Shown in pieces: positions 42,015 to 52,039 of a stretch of DNA of 64,000 nt (position 1 is its first letter; each line of letters begins with the position of its first letter). A program made the translations under genes and the position numbers. The DNA is from Paenisporosarcina sp049671445 (GTDB lineage Bacteria; Bacillota; Bacilli; Bacillales_A; Planococcaceae): NCBI RefSeq assembly GCF_049671445.1, contig NZ_JBATUX010000020.1, forward strand, positions 1-64,000, read 5' to 3'. Below the pieces are notes generated by a model. It saw only the letters and a program-made list of their open reading frames with translations. It searched no databases and was not told the origin of the DNA.

Positions 42015-42710
42015 GTGAAAGACGATTTAGAATTTGATATGGAAATGGCGAGAGAATACGATAAAGGAATTCGCCGTGCTTTGCCTACATATGATGCGAT
42101 GTTTCGTATAGTACAGTCCTTCTTAAGAGCTCATGTAAAAGACGCAGCAAACATCTTAGTCGTCGGGGCTGGTGGAGGAAATGAAATCGTAACGTTTGGT
42201 AAAGCTAATCCTACTTGGACATTTGTTGGTGTTGACCCGTCGGAAGCGATGCTTGAAGTAGCGTTACAAAAAGCGAAAAATGAAGGCATTGAAGAACGAG
42301 TGACCATACAAACAGGGACAATCGAGCAAGTGGATTTAACTGGAGTGTTTAATGGAGCTACCTGCTTACTTGTCCTTCATTTTGTAGAAACTGTAGAAGA
42401 AAAATTAAGTTTATTAAAAACAGTGAATGAAAGCTTAGAACCTGGATCACCTTTTGTCCTCGTGACGATGTATGGAGATCAATCTGAACCAGAATTTGAT
42501 GTACGTATGAATTTATGGAAATCCATATGGCTGGATTTAACCGACTTAACAAAAGACGAAGTGGAAGGTATGGAGGAATCGGTTCGAGAACTATCTTTTA
42601 GTTCTTCAACTGAAATCGAAGAACTTTTAGAGCAAGCTGGATTTGAAAGAGTTACACAATTCTTTTCAACCACACTATTTGGAGGTTGGATTGCACATTC
42701 TACAAAATAA
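42015..42710 (+). CDS. Class I SAM-dependent methyltransferase
   Basis: 231 residues. SAM-binding motif I ILVVGAGGGNEIVTFG, motif II FVGVDPSEAMLEVAL, and GATCLLVLHFVE for motif IV. The acceptor is unknown. GTG start after AAGGGGG. Monocistronic, with a terminator directly after the stop. Confidence 0.87.
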   Translation: MKDDLEFDMEMAREYDKGIRRALPTYDAMFRIVQSFLRAHVKDAANILVVGAGGGNEIVTFGKANPTWTFVGVDPSEAMLEVALQKAKNEGIEERVTIQTGTIEQVDLTGVFNGATCLLVLHFVETVEEKLSLLKTVNESLEPGSPFVLVTMYGDQSEPEFDVRMNLWKSIWLDLTDLTKDEVEGMEESVRELSFSSSTEIEELLEQAGFERVTQFFSTTLFGGWIAHSTK

Positions 42711-42711
42711 G

Positions 42712-42738
42712 AAGACAGAGCCATGGCTCTGTCTTTTT
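42712..42738. terminator. Bidirectional palindromic terminator
   Basis: AAGACAGAGCC at 42712-42722 and GGCTCTGTCTT at 42725-42735, followed by T. It separates the converging methyltransferase and lipoprotein genes and touches the stop of the latter. Confidence 0.85.
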
Positions 42739-43237
42739 ATTCTGTCAAAGGAACTTGAAAATAAAAATTCGCTTTTTTAGAAAGTTCAAGAGGATTCAAT
42801 TTGTGAAAATCAGTGTTTCTTAGATTTTTGCGATCAAAAACCATATTAAATATGCCACCATAATAATCTAGATTTCCTTCCTCATCTTCAATCGGAGTTT
42901 CAATAATTAAATCAACTTTTTGTACTTCCAGCTGTCTCTTTATATCTTGGAGTACGTTTGTGCAACTATCGAGAGTATCGGCTACAAACTCTTCGTATGA
43001 TTCATCTTCAAACATATAGGTAAGTACGACAATTTTCATATTTCCAGTTTCAACATCAAATTCAATTTGCTTTACCGCATCGTCTTCAAGTTCATGGCGA
43101 TATCCGAAATTTTCTAAGATGGAGTAGCTAAGGGTTTGCTCTAATTCGCTTAAATTTGATGTACTATCTTCTGAATTAGCCACCTCACAACAACCTGAAA
43201 TTAAAATTAAAAGGAATAGCATTACTATTTTTTTCAA
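42737..43237 (-). CDS. Putative lipoprotein, unknown
   Basis: 166 residues with signal peptide and lipobox LISGC (Cys16, followed by a second Cys). The mature part is acidic, without a domain I recognise. Predicted to be anchored outside the membrane. Monocistronic. Confidence 0.72.
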   Translation of the reverse strand: MKKIVMLFLLILISGCCEVANSEDSTSNLSELEQTLSYSILENFGYRHELEDDAVKQIEFDVETGNMKIVVLTYMFEDESYEEFVADTLDSCTNVLQDIKRQLEVQKVDLIIETPIEDEEGNLDYYGGIFNMVFDRKNLRNTDFHKLNPLELSKKANFYFQVPLTE

Positions 43238-43423
43238 TTGTTTTCAATCTCCTTCAAATGGATTCGAGAGAATTATAATCTATTAAGAAGTAGATTGGAA
43301 TATATTTCAATTAAATCCAAAAAGAAATTTATTATTTTATTCAACTATTTCTTCAAATAGGTTTCTACTTTTACTAGAAGGGGAACTTAACGTATAAGAT
43401 GACAAGTAGAGGGAGTGCCGAAA

Positions 43424-44272
43424 ATGGAAGCAGCATCAAAAGCTCAAGCAAAGGATAAAATGAGGGAAGCAAAACCGTGGATACGTAGATTTGGGCGTTT
43501 CGGATACATGGCAAAAGGCGTTGTTTATGGAATGATCGGAATTCTGGCAGCACTTGCTGCTTTTGGACCTGAAGGAGAAACGACGGGGACTTCAGGTGCG
43601 TTACAATCGATCGCAGAAATGCCTTTTGGAGAAGTATTACTTTGGATAATCGGAATTGGTTTAATCGGTTATATTGTATGGGATTTCATCAAAGCCATTA
43701 AAGATCCAGAAAATGAAGGTACGGATGCAAAAGGTCTAATAAAACGGACAGGATATTTTATTAGCGGAATCATTTATGCGAATTTAGCTTTTGGGGCCAT
43801 CAAATTGGCAAGTCACACAGGAAACGCTGGTGGAGGTGACTCGGAACAAACGATTTCTGCGAAATTAATGGAACAACCTTTTGGGGTGTGGATTGTTGGT
43901 TTAGTGGGGGCCATTATTATCGGATATGGATTGCATGAACTATTTAGTGGAGTCAAAGAAAAGTTTATGGAGAAATTCAAGACTTATGAAATGAATGCCA
44001 AAGAACGTAAATTGGCTCGAATTTCCGGTAAAGTGGGATTAATTGCACGTGGTGTAGTACTAACTATGGTTGGATTCTTTTTCATTAAAACTGCCTATAC
44101 CCATGACGCTGATCATTCCAAAGGTCTCGGAGGAGCTTTAGATGAAATGGCAAGTCAACCATTTGGTCAGTTCCTACTCGCAATGGCAGCGGTTGGTTTA
44201 ATACTATACGGTATCTATCAAATCATTCGAGGACGTTATCAACATATGCATTTTGGTGAAGAAGGAAAATAA
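43424..44272 (+). CDS. DUF1206 membrane protein
   Basis: About 282 residues, six helices as three repeats of a two-helix unit. Each repeat opens with a similar phrase: RFGRFGYMAKGVVYGMIGIL, KRTGYFISGIIYANLAFGAI and GKVGLIARGVVLTMVGFFFI. This is the DUF1206 pattern; function unknown. The ATG at 43424 lies eight bases after GAGGGAG, better than the GTG nine bases earlier. Confidence 0.87.
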   Translation: MEAASKAQAKDKMREAKPWIRRFGRFGYMAKGVVYGMIGILAALAAFGPEGETTGTSGALQSIAEMPFGEVLLWIIGIGLIGYIVWDFIKAIKDPENEGTDAKGLIKRTGYFISGIIYANLAFGAIKLASHTGNAGGGDSEQTISAKLMEQPFGVWIVGLVGAIIIGYGLHELFSGVKEKFMEKFKTYEMNAKERKLARISGKVGLIARGVVLTMVGFFFIKTAYTHDADHSKGLGGALDEMASQPFGQFLLAMAAVGLILYGIYQIIRGRYQHMHFGEEGK

Positions 44273-44273
44273 A

Positions 44274-44310
44274 GAAGAGAGCCATTCACAAAATGTGAAT
44301 GGTTCTTTTA
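44274..44310 (+). terminator. Terminator after DUF1206 gene
   Basis: AGAGCCATTCACA at 44278-44290 pairs with TGTGAATGGTTCT at 44294-44306, then T residues. Confidence 0.86.
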
Positions 44311-44396
44311 TGTTTATTGTAGGAGAAATAGAATGTGATAGTATTAGAAAATAGAATAATATTAACGGACGAAGGTTCAGTGAAGGAAGAATAATT

Positions 44397-45302
44397 ATGC
44401 GCGTGTACGCAGCACTTATTGCACTTAGCCTCATTTGGGGGTTATCTTTTGTATTTATTTCAATTCTAAGCGAGCCGGCAGGGGTATGGGGAACTGTATT
44501 TATCCGCTGTTTAGCAGGGGCATTATTATTATTACCATTATTATGGTATAGAAAAAAAGACATTATCAAGCCTATTCCATGGAAACCCTTATTGATAGTT
44601 GGCGTGATAAATGCTGGGTTGCCATGGGGATTAATTGCTCTTAGTCAAACTCAGATTGATAGTAGTTTAGCTGCTGTCTTAAATGCATTTACACCCATAT
44701 TCACAGGGTTAATGGGGTTAGTGTTTTTTGGTTCCATATTACTAAAACAACAATGGATAGGAATAGCTACTGGCTTTATCGGCATCTTGATCATCATGGA
44801 CTTTGATATTTCTTTATTGTTTGGAGAAAGTTTTGTAGGAATTGGCACAATGATCATCGCTACTATGTGTTATGGGTTTTCTTCACATTACGTTCGTAAA
44901 CATTTAAGAGAAGCCGGAATTATTTTTGTTACTACTTGCACATTAATAGTTGGAGCATTTGTCGGAGGAGTCACGATGCTTTTAACAAATCCCAACCAAT
45001 TACATTCGCTCGCACAAAATCTGAATGGCGAAATTCTATTCGCAATAATTGGGCTTGGATTCTTTGGTTCAGGTATTGCCCACTTATTATTTTTCTACTT
45101 AATGAGAGAGAGAAGCCCAGAATTCGCCACTTCCGTAACTTATTTAATTCCGATTTCAGCTATTTTCTGGGGATATTTTTTATTAAAAGAACCTGTTTCT
45201 TTACATATGATTATTGGATTATTAGTCATTTTATGTGGCGTGTATTTGACAACTCGTCCCAAACTATCCTTCAATTTTTTCGCAAAAGGTAATAACGGTT
45301 AA
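44397..45302 (+). CDS. EamA-family (DMT) transporter
   Basis: 301 residues, ten helices in two EamA repeats (ALIALSLIWGLSFVFISIL at the start; the second from about residue 148). Typical metabolite or drug efflux carrier; substrate unknown. AAGGAAG precedes the ATG. Monocistronic. Confidence 0.87.
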   Translation: MRVYAALIALSLIWGLSFVFISILSEPAGVWGTVFIRCLAGALLLLPLLWYRKKDIIKPIPWKPLLIVGVINAGLPWGLIALSQTQIDSSLAAVLNAFTPIFTGLMGLVFFGSILLKQQWIGIATGFIGILIIMDFDISLLFGESFVGIGTMIIATMCYGFSSHYVRKHLREAGIIFVTTCTLIVGAFVGGVTMLLTNPNQLHSLAQNLNGEILFAIIGLGFFGSGIAHLLFFYLMRERSPEFATSVTYLIPISAIFWGYFLLKEPVSLHMIIGLLVILCGVYLTTRPKLSFNFFAKGNNG

Positions 45303-45608
45303 AATGATTAAAGCCACAACAAACTCTGTTGTGGCTTTTTCTATGATGAGAGAACTTAATTCGCGTAGTCAAACCATTTCCTTAAAGAATCTTGAATGAA
45401 CTCAAGTCTATGGAGGAATAGTACAAAAGAAACGGAAAAATTATATTTATAGCATGTTTTAAATAAAACCCACATATATAGGAATAGACATTAAAGAGAG
45501 TCTCTATGAGGAAAGAATGCTTTTTAATAATTTTACACAAAATACATAATATTCAAATTAATTTATGATATGCTCATTTCCATACTATCCATTTGGAGGG
45601 AAAACATA
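45303..45608. other. Intergenic stretch without gene
   Basis: A terminator at 45310-45340, then AT-rich sequence leading to the carboxypeptidase gene. Nothing else stands out. Confidence 0.5.
45310..45340 (+). terminator. Terminator after EamA gene
   Basis: AAAGCCACAACA at 45310-45321 pairs with TGTTGTGGCTTT at 45327-45338, then T residues. Confidence 0.88.
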
Positions 45609-47090
45609 GTGAAATTCAAAAGATATATTGTTTTTATGTTAATTGCAGTTCTAGCATTTTTACCATTTCTAATTGAGGATAATCAACCAAAGGTAATTGC
45701 GACCGATGAATATGCTCAATTAGGAAACAGCATCAATAAAATCCTTCAAGATGAACGACTCGATGGCGCTACGACCGGAGTAAGTATTCGAAAAGCAACT
45801 ACTGGTGAAATCGTTTATGATCATTTTGGTGAAACTAGATTACATCCAGCCTCCAACATGAAACTACTGACTGCGGCAGCTGCTCTAGAAACATTGGGGG
45901 AAGATTATCGTTTCACTACGGAAGTGCTAACTGATGGCCAACTAAAAGGTGGAGTGTTACAGGGAGACGTTTATTTGAAAGGAAAGGGAGATCCAACATT
46001 GCTGAAACAAGATTTCGATACTTTGGCTAAAAATCTTGCTTCAAAAGGCATTAAGAAAATTAATGGAAACTTAATTGGAGACGATACTTGGTATGACGAT
46101 GTCCGTTTATCGTCAGATAAAAACTGGTCTGACGAATCTTACTACTATGCAGCTCAAGTATCTGCATTAACGGCTTCACCAAATGCAGACTTCGATGCAG
46201 GGTCCGTTATTGTTGAAGCACATGCGAATGCAAGCGTAGGAGAACCAGCTACAATAAAGGTATTACCTAAGACTGAGGTGGTGAAAATTATCAACCGCTC
46301 TGAAACAGTTGCCTCAGGAACGAAAAACATCACGATTGAGAGGGAACATGGTACAAATAATGTTGTTATTGAAGGTACCGTTCCAGTTGGTGGCACAGTC
46401 ACACGTGAATGGACTGCAGTTTGGGAGCCTTCATATTATGCTCTTGATCTTTTCAGAAAATCTTTACAGGAACAAGGCATAAAATTTGGAGGGAAACCAC
46501 AAGTCACACTCGCAAAAACTCCAAGTGAAGCTCAACTGCTAACATCAAAAGAATCGATGACTCTTAAAGAATTATCGATTCCATTTATGAAGCTAAGTAA
46601 CAATGCCCATGCAGAAGTATTGGCAAAAGAGATGGGTAAAGTGATTTATGGTGAAGGAAGTTGGGAGAAAGGGCTTCAAGTAATTAAAGAGAATTCTTCA
46701 AAATTAGGATTAAACATGGAGCGAATCATGATTCGAGATGCCTCAGGGATGTCGCATATCAATTTGATTCCTTCGAATGAAGTAACTAATCTTCTCGTTT
46801 CTGTTCAAAAAGAACCTTGGTATCAAACATTTTTAACATCCCTTCCAGTAGCAGGAGTGGGCGAACGATTTGTCGGTGGAACTTTACGTAATCGAATGAA
46901 AACTGAGCCAACTGTCGGAAACGTTAAAGCCAAAACCGGAACATTAACAGCAGTCTCTGCTTTATCTGGTTATGCCACAACCAAAGATGGAGAGCTTCTC
47001 GTTTTCTCAGTGCTCATTAACAATGACTTAGCAGCGGTTACGCCAATTGAAGATCAAATTGCCACGGCGATTGCCAACTATACAAAATGA
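45609..47090 (+). CDS. dacB: D-Ala-D-Ala carboxypeptidase/endopeptidase, class C PBP4
   Basis: About 493 residues with an N-terminal membrane segment acting as signal or anchor. Penicillin-binding motifs are in order: SNMK of HPASNMKLL (active Ser), LSNNAHAE (SxN) and VKAKTGTLT (KTG). A long insert between the first two motifs is typical of the DacB/PBP4 type (B. subtilis DacC). It should trim or cleave peptidoglycan peptides outside the cell. The GTG at 45609 has GGAGGG eight bases upstream; the longer frame has none. Monocistronic. Confidence 0.9.
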   Translation: MKFKRYIVFMLIAVLAFLPFLIEDNQPKVIATDEYAQLGNSINKILQDERLDGATTGVSIRKATTGEIVYDHFGETRLHPASNMKLLTAAAALETLGEDYRFTTEVLTDGQLKGGVLQGDVYLKGKGDPTLLKQDFDTLAKNLASKGIKKINGNLIGDDTWYDDVRLSSDKNWSDESYYYAAQVSALTASPNADFDAGSVIVEAHANASVGEPATIKVLPKTEVVKIINRSETVASGTKNITIEREHGTNNVVIEGTVPVGGTVTREWTAVWEPSYYALDLFRKSLQEQGIKFGGKPQVTLAKTPSEAQLLTSKESMTLKELSIPFMKLSNNAHAEVLAKEMGKVIYGEGSWEKGLQVIKENSSKLGLNMERIMIRDASGMSHINLIPSNEVTNLLVSVQKEPWYQTFLTSLPVAGVGERFVGGTLRNRMKTEPTVGNVKAKTGTLTAVSALSGYATTKDGELLVFSVLINNDLAAVTPIEDQIATAIANYTK

Positions 47091-47100
47091 AAATAACGAC

Positions 47101-47135
47101 TAGCTTCCCATACTAAAATGTGGGAAGCTATTTTT
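47101..47135 (+). terminator. Terminator after PBP4 gene
   Basis: TAGCTTCCCA at 47101-47110 pairs with TGGGAAGCTA at 47121-47130, then TTTTT. Confidence 0.87.
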
Positions 47136-47167
47136 AGATAGAATATTACGAATACAAGGAGATTAAC

Positions 47168-48004
47168 ATGTTAACAAGGAAACAATTAAAAGATATTGAG
47201 ACACTTCAAAAAGAATGTGAAAAACATGATAGCTTACAACTTAAATTAAACTGGGAAATGTTAAGAAGCCGAGAGACAAATCAATTTGATTTTCTGACGT
47301 ATGAGAATGAAGAATTAATCGCATTTTTGGGTGTGTATGCATTTGGTTCAACTGCAGAAGTATGCGGAATGGTGAAGCCAAGTGAACGTCGTAAAGGTCA
47401 CTATAATGAATTGTTTAAGAGAGCGAAAGTAACAATGAAACATCACGGTTTTAAGAAAGTATTACTTAATGCCCCAGCGAGTTCGAATGCAGCGAAAGCA
47501 TTTCTTAATACCGTAGGAGCGATTTACAAATTTACTGAACATCAAATGCATTGGCAACCTCAATCACTTGAAGATTCAGCTGGCTTTACTTTGAGACATG
47601 CGACAAAAAACGATACAGATATGCGAGTTAAGCTCGACGTCGAAGCGTTCGGAGTGCCCGAAGAAGATGCCAGAGCGATGGAAAGTCGAATTGACAGCGA
47701 TGAAGACACTGATATGTTAATGATTGTAGTGGAAGATAAGACGATTGGAAAAGTTAGAGTGAAACGAGAAGAGGGAGAGGCTTGGATTTATGGTTTTTGC
47801 ATTTTACCTGAATACCAGGGAAAAGGGATAGGACGCAAAGTACTTCGTGAAGTTGTTAAAGGCCAAAACGAATTAGGTCACTCCGTTCATTTAGAAGTCG
47901 AAACAAAAAATGCACACGCGTTAAAGTTGTACGAATCTGTTGGATTCAAAGCAGTCCATGCACAAGATTACTATGTATACCAAATGGAAACCGACTCTCA
48001 GTGA
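47168..48004 (+). CDS. Two-domain GNAT acetyltransferase
   Basis: 278 residues with two GNAT modules. The N-terminal one is partial (VKPSERRKGHYNELFKRA); the C-terminal one has the full acetyl-CoA loop ILPEYQGKGIGRKVLREV and the ALKLYESVGFKAV end. Substrate unknown. CAAGGAG precedes the ATG. The terminator stem begins in the last codons. Confidence 0.85.
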   Translation: MLTRKQLKDIETLQKECEKHDSLQLKLNWEMLRSRETNQFDFLTYENEELIAFLGVYAFGSTAEVCGMVKPSERRKGHYNELFKRAKVTMKHHGFKKVLLNAPASSNAAKAFLNTVGAIYKFTEHQMHWQPQSLEDSAGFTLRHATKNDTDMRVKLDVEAFGVPEEDARAMESRIDSDEDTDMLMIVVEDKTIGKVRVKREEGEAWIYGFCILPEYQGKGIGRKVLREVVKGQNELGHSVHLEVETKNAHALKLYESVGFKAVHAQDYYVYQMETDSQ

Positions 48005-48017
48005 GTCGGTTTTTTTA
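47988..48017 (+). terminator. Terminator overlapping GNAT stop
   Basis: AAACCGACTC at 47988-47997 pairs with GAGTCGGTTT at 48003-48012, then a T run. Confidence 0.88.
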
Positions 48018-48066
48018 TTTCGAGGGTATGGTAAAGTTAGTGTACAAGATAAGAGGAGCGGATTAA

Positions 48067-49365
48067 ATGGATCGTTATTGGTTGAAAATTAAAGAAAGCA
48101 TTTGGTTTATACCGACGTTGTATAGTTTGTTTTCAGTAATATTGGCAATTACTTTCTCAACCATTGATCATATATATCATCAAACGATTTTAATGTATGT
48201 ACCACATGTGCTATTGACGACAGTTGATCTTGCGCAAACGATTTTAGGTGGATTGTCAGCAGCTTTACTAACTATGACAACATTTACATTTTCCACAATT
48301 ATGGTCGTGTTAACGACTTACTCATCGCAATTCTCACCACGTACTTTGAAAAATTTTGTGCGAGATCCTATGGTGTGGCGAGTTTTAGGTGTCTTTATGG
48401 GTGGCTTTATTTACACCACATTATCGTTGTTATTCATGCAAGAATCGATTGCAGGAGAGTCTGTCATTTCGTCACTAGTTGGTGTGTTGTATGCAATGGT
48501 TTGTTTAATATTCTTTGCAATTTTTATCCATCATATTGCCCGAAATATTCAAGTAAACACTTTAATCGAAAAGTTAACAATTGAAGGTATTGAGGCTGTT
48601 GGTTGTTATGAGGAGTTGTTAAAGCGTAAAGATATGACAACAGAAACGACTGATAATTGGCAGGTCAGAGGAATAGCTAATCCGATTGCTGCGGAGAATG
48701 ATGGCTATTTGCAATTAATTGATATTGATCAACTCATTGCATTAGCACAAAAGCACAAGGGGAAAATTGAAATGAATTGCTGTATTGGAGATTTTGTTCA
48801 AACAAGCACCCCGGTTGTTACGCTTTACACAAATAATCAAATCACGTTTGAAGAAGTTGACAAGCTTTTTGTTGTGGGGAGTGAACGTGACACGAGACAA
48901 GATCCGGTTTTTGCTATTCAAAAAATGGTTGAGGTGTCACTTCGCGCGATATCACCAGGAATAAATGATCCAAATACAGCAATTCATAACATCTATCAAT
49001 TAGGAAGATTACTAGGTTCATATAGCCAGCTTCCAAAGAAAGACTTCATCTTCATGGATGAAGATAAACAGTCACGTGTTAAAATGAGTTTACACTCATT
49101 TGATGAATTACTGTATCAGACTTTTCACCAGCTACGCCATTATGGGAAAAGTGACATTTCGATTATGGGGGCTATTACAGATTCTCTAATTATGGCAGCC
49201 GTCCAAGCACCACTAGAGAGCAAAAAAGATATTTGGACAATTCAATTGTATCTAATTGAGGGGATGGAGAATATAGACTTTCAATCATTGGATCGTTTGT
49301 TCTATCAAAAAAAGATAGATAAATTAGCGGATTTGGTTGGAGAAGAGTCTGTAAATGGCATCTAA
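48067..49365 (+). CDS. DUF2254 membrane protein
   Basis: 432 residues. Four helices in the first 160 residues with the TMTTFTFSTIMVVLTTYSSQ region, followed by a soluble C-terminal part (VRGIANPIAAENDGYLQLID, EVSLRAISPGINDPNTAIHN) characteristic of DUF2254. Function unknown. GAGGAG is upstream. Monocistronic. Confidence 0.86.
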   Translation: MDRYWLKIKESIWFIPTLYSLFSVILAITFSTIDHIYHQTILMYVPHVLLTTVDLAQTILGGLSAALLTMTTFTFSTIMVVLTTYSSQFSPRTLKNFVRDPMVWRVLGVFMGGFIYTTLSLLFMQESIAGESVISSLVGVLYAMVCLIFFAIFIHHIARNIQVNTLIEKLTIEGIEAVGCYEELLKRKDMTTETTDNWQVRGIANPIAAENDGYLQLIDIDQLIALAQKHKGKIEMNCCIGDFVQTSTPVVTLYTNNQITFEEVDKLFVVGSERDTRQDPVFAIQKMVEVSLRAISPGINDPNTAIHNIYQLGRLLGSYSQLPKKDFIFMDEDKQSRVKMSLHSFDELLYQTFHQLRHYGKSDISIMGAITDSLIMAAVQAPLESKKDIWTIQLYLIEGMENIDFQSLDRLFYQKKIDKLADLVGEESVNGI

Positions 49366-49387
49366 ATAAAAAAAATCATTAAAAAAA

Positions 49388-49421
49388 TAGCGAAAGCATC
49401 AAATTTTGATGTTTTCGCTTG
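49388..49421. terminator. Bidirectional terminator
   Basis: AGCGAAAGCATCAAA at 49389-49403 pairs with TTTGATGTTTTCGCT at 49405-49419 with one mismatch, between two converging genes. Confidence 0.8.
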
Positions 49422-49429
49422 GGTTATGA

Positions 49430-50002
49430 TTAATATTCTTTTAACATATTGCGTTTTTTCTCAGTGTTAAACTCAAGTACTTCATTAGAAGGATCATAAG
49501 ATTCACCGTAGAAATGTTCGTCTTTAAAAGTATGAATGTTTTCATACGTCCATTTCATGGCTTTATAAATTTCTAATTCATCTTGATTACCTGGAGACCA
49601 ATACAAAATTTCTAACACTGTATTTTCGCCTGTCGCTAGAGAACGACGAATGTAACCAATGCGGGATGCATGTTTAAAGTCTTCACGAGCGTAGAATTTA
49701 AGTCGTTTTTCAGTGTCGGTGTCTTCATAATTTACTGGTTCGACTTCGAGTAAAATAGGTTTGTTTTTTTCTTTTAATTGATTTAACAGCTTACGACCTA
49801 ATCCTTCACCGCGAGCTTCTTTAGATACAAATAAGTAATCAACAAATACAAAATTTTCAAACTCGACGTACATAAGCACGTGTTTCGGACCTTCATCTTT
49901 AATATAAACATTACCTTTTTCAGCTAGCAACGTTTCCATATGCTCTTTTGATTTCATTTCTTCAACTGGGAAATATTGATTAAGTTTTTCGTACCAATTC
50001 AT
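49430..50002 (-). CDS. GNAT-family acetyltransferase
   Basis: 190 residues with the GNAT core VDYLFVSKEARGEGLGRKLL and the following LLEVEPVNYEDTDTEKRLKF strand-helix. The C-terminal 60 residues are an extra polar part. It resembles an uncharacterised Bacillales group. GGAGACTG-type site upstream is weak. Monocistronic. Confidence 0.82.
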   Translation of the reverse strand: MNWYEKLNQYFPVEEMKSKEHMETLLAEKGNVYIKDEGPKHVLMYVEFENFVFVDYLFVSKEARGEGLGRKLLNQLKEKNKPILLEVEPVNYEDTDTEKRLKFYAREDFKHASRIGYIRRSLATGENTVLEILYWSPGNQDELEIYKAMKWTYENIHTFKDEHFYGESYDPSNEVLEFNTEKKRNMLKEY

Positions 50003-50113
50003 ATAAACAGTCTCCTTAAAAATGTATTTTACGCGGAGTTTTTGTTTGTGTAGTATTGTAAGAGGAAAAAAGTAGGCGAGAAAAAATCCTCGGTATTATA
50101 TTTACCCACTTTT

Positions 50114-50557
50114 TCAAATGTCTAAACATTTTTCTAAAAACTTTTTATTTGAAGCTAAAAGTTGTTCTGGAAGGTTGTCAATTGGAAAGAAACCTAAACT
50201 TAAAGTTTCTTGTGCTTTTGCTTGAAGCGTTCCTGAGTAGGTCTTTGTTCGATAAACTACTGTAACGGAGTAAAATTCATCTCCATTATCAATTTTAAAA
50301 TAATAATCAGAACCAGAAAAAATCTGACATAGTTCTAAATCTGAAATGAATAATCCGGTCTCTTCTAAAACTTCTCGGCTTGCAGTTTCTTCTAAACTTT
50401 CACCAATGTCCATTAATCCACCGGGTAAACCGAATAATCCAGGTTTACGTTCTTGCAATAGTATTTCATTAAATTCATTTTGAATAATGACAACTGCTCC
50501 CGGTAAGATTAGGGGACGGTGACCAACGTATTGTCGAATTTCTTGATAATATTCCAT
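50114..50557 (-). CDS. Nudix hydrolase
   Basis: 147 residues. The Nudix box is complete: the Gly, acidic cluster and REVLEETGL in GLMDIGESLEETASREVLEE. It hydrolyses a nucleoside diphosphate-linked compound with Mg2+; the exact substrate cannot be told. GGAGG precedes the ATG. Monocistronic. Confidence 0.88.
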   Translation of the reverse strand: MEYYQEIRQYVGHRPLILPGAVVIIQNEFNEILLQERKPGLFGLPGGLMDIGESLEETASREVLEETGLFISDLELCQIFSGSDYYFKIDNGDEFYSVTVVYRTKTYSGTLQAKAQETLSLGFFPIDNLPEQLLASNKKFLEKCLDI

Positions 50558-50655
50558 AATAACGTCCTCCTTTAATCATTTAAACTATGTATACCCGTTA
50601 TTACCTAAAATAACTTATAATAAGAGTCACAAACACATTCAAGGACGTGAATTCA

Positions 50656-51744
50656 TTGACGAAAAAGCTTTGGTTTCAAGTAGGAGTAGGAATATTACTT
50701 GGGTTATTAATTATTCGAATGTTTATAGAAGTAAAAGGGATTTTTTCACCTCTCTTTATTATCGGTCAGACAATCTTCTTACCACTTTTACTTGGTGGAG
50801 TATTATTTTATTTAACTAGACCGATTTTGAATTTTTTAGATTCTAGAGGATGGAAAAGATGGACTAGTCTATCAGCTATTTTTGTAGGATTGGCTCTCGT
50901 TTTCTGGGTATTCTCATCCCTAGTTGGTCCTGCAATAACGAATCAAGTAAACGATTTAGTTGAAGAAGCACCTGCTATTACACAAGATGTTGAAGACATG
51001 ATTGAAGAAGTAATTAATCAAAAAGATCGACTTCCTGACTCAATTGAACAATCAATAAATGACCAATCAAGTAAAGTAACGGATATTGCAAAGGGCTTCA
51101 GTAATTGGGTGGTCGTATTTGTTCAAAGTATTGCTCAAGGGTTATTTGCTTTAATATTAGTTCCGTTTTTCCTGTTCTATATCCTAAAAGATCATGAAAA
51201 ATTCGCACCTTTTGTTGCTAACTTCTTTAGTGGAGAACGTAAAACGTGGATTCGCAAAACTCTGGTAGACATTGATGGAACTTTAAAGTCATATATTCAA
51301 GGTCAGCTCGTGGTTAGTGTTGCAGTTGGGATTTTATTGCTGATCGGCTATTTAACGATTGGATTAAAATACGCATTTCTTTTAGCATTTTTTGGATTGC
51401 TTACGAATGTAATTCCATTTTTAGGTCCTTTCATTGCCGTCATTCCCGCGTTAATTATTGGATTTATTCAAGAGCCTCAAATGGCCATTTATGTTGCCAT
51501 TATCATGCTTGTTGCACAACAAATTGAAAGTAATTTAATATCACCTAACGTAATGGGTAGAGCACTCCATATCCATCCATTAACAGTTATAACTATTATT
51601 TTAGCTGCAGGAAATATTGCAGGGTTATGGGGAATCATATTAGCAATACCTACTTACGCAGTTATTAAAACAATATTGAAAAATGCGTATGCAAGACGCT
51701 CAGAAATTAAAGAAGCGGCAACCTCAACGGTAGAAGAAGAATAA
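50656..51744 (+). CDS. AI-2E (TqsA/PerM) family transporter
   Basis: About 362 residues with seven to eight helices. A large periplasmic-type loop (about 95-145, acidic) and the signature FFGLLTNVIPFLGPFIAVIP, then QQIESNLISPNVMGRALHIHP, place it in the AI-2E transporter family like Bacillus YueF/YtvI. Members move small molecules or sodium; substrate not known. TTG at 50656 lies ten bases after AAGGA, better than the GTG nine bases earlier. Confidence 0.85.
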   Translation: MTKKLWFQVGVGILLGLLIIRMFIEVKGIFSPLFIIGQTIFLPLLLGGVLFYLTRPILNFLDSRGWKRWTSLSAIFVGLALVFWVFSSLVGPAITNQVNDLVEEAPAITQDVEDMIEEVINQKDRLPDSIEQSINDQSSKVTDIAKGFSNWVVVFVQSIAQGLFALILVPFFLFYILKDHEKFAPFVANFFSGERKTWIRKTLVDIDGTLKSYIQGQLVVSVAVGILLLIGYLTIGLKYAFLLAFFGLLTNVIPFLGPFIAVIPALIIGFIQEPQMAIYVAIIMLVAQQIESNLISPNVMGRALHIHPLTVITIILAAGNIAGLWGIILAIPTYAVIKTILKNAYARRSEIKEAATSTVEEE

Positions 51745-51750
51745 AAATAA

Positions 51751-51787
51751 AAACCCGGTTCACTCACAATAGAGTGAACCGGGTTTC
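51751..51787. terminator. Bidirectional terminator
   Basis: AAACCCGGTTCACTC at 51751-51765 pairs with GAGTGAACCGGGTTT at 51772-51786, between two converging genes. Confidence 0.9.
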
Positions 51788-51789
51788 AT

Positions 51790-52017
51790 TTATTCTGGAT
51801 ATTTTTCTTCAGTTGCTGAAGTATCTTTGGAATGATTTTTATTTTTCTCGTCTTTCACTTTTTGATTTAATTCCTCAACGGGAACCGCATCAACCGTTTG
51901 CATATCTTCATGCATATCGAAAAGACTTTCTTTTTCTGTGTCAACTAAATCGGGATTGTCTAATTTACGACCTTTTTGATTTTTGTGCTCTTTTTCATTA
52001 AAAGGTTTGTTCGTCAT
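51790..52017 (-). CDS. Small hydrophilic protein, hypothetical
   Basis: 75 residues, highly charged and without hydrophobic segment or cysteine. I do not recognise a family. The ATG at 52017 has AAAGGA nine bases upstream; a longer frame adds six residues. It follows the DUF3243 gene by 22 bases on the same strand and is probably cotranscribed. Confidence 0.65.
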   Translation of the reverse strand: MTNKPFNEKEHKNQKGRKLDNPDLVDTEKESLFDMHEDMQTVDAVPVEELNQKVKDEKNKNHSKDTSATEEKYPE

Positions 52018-52039
52018 ATCAATCCGTCCTTTCACATAC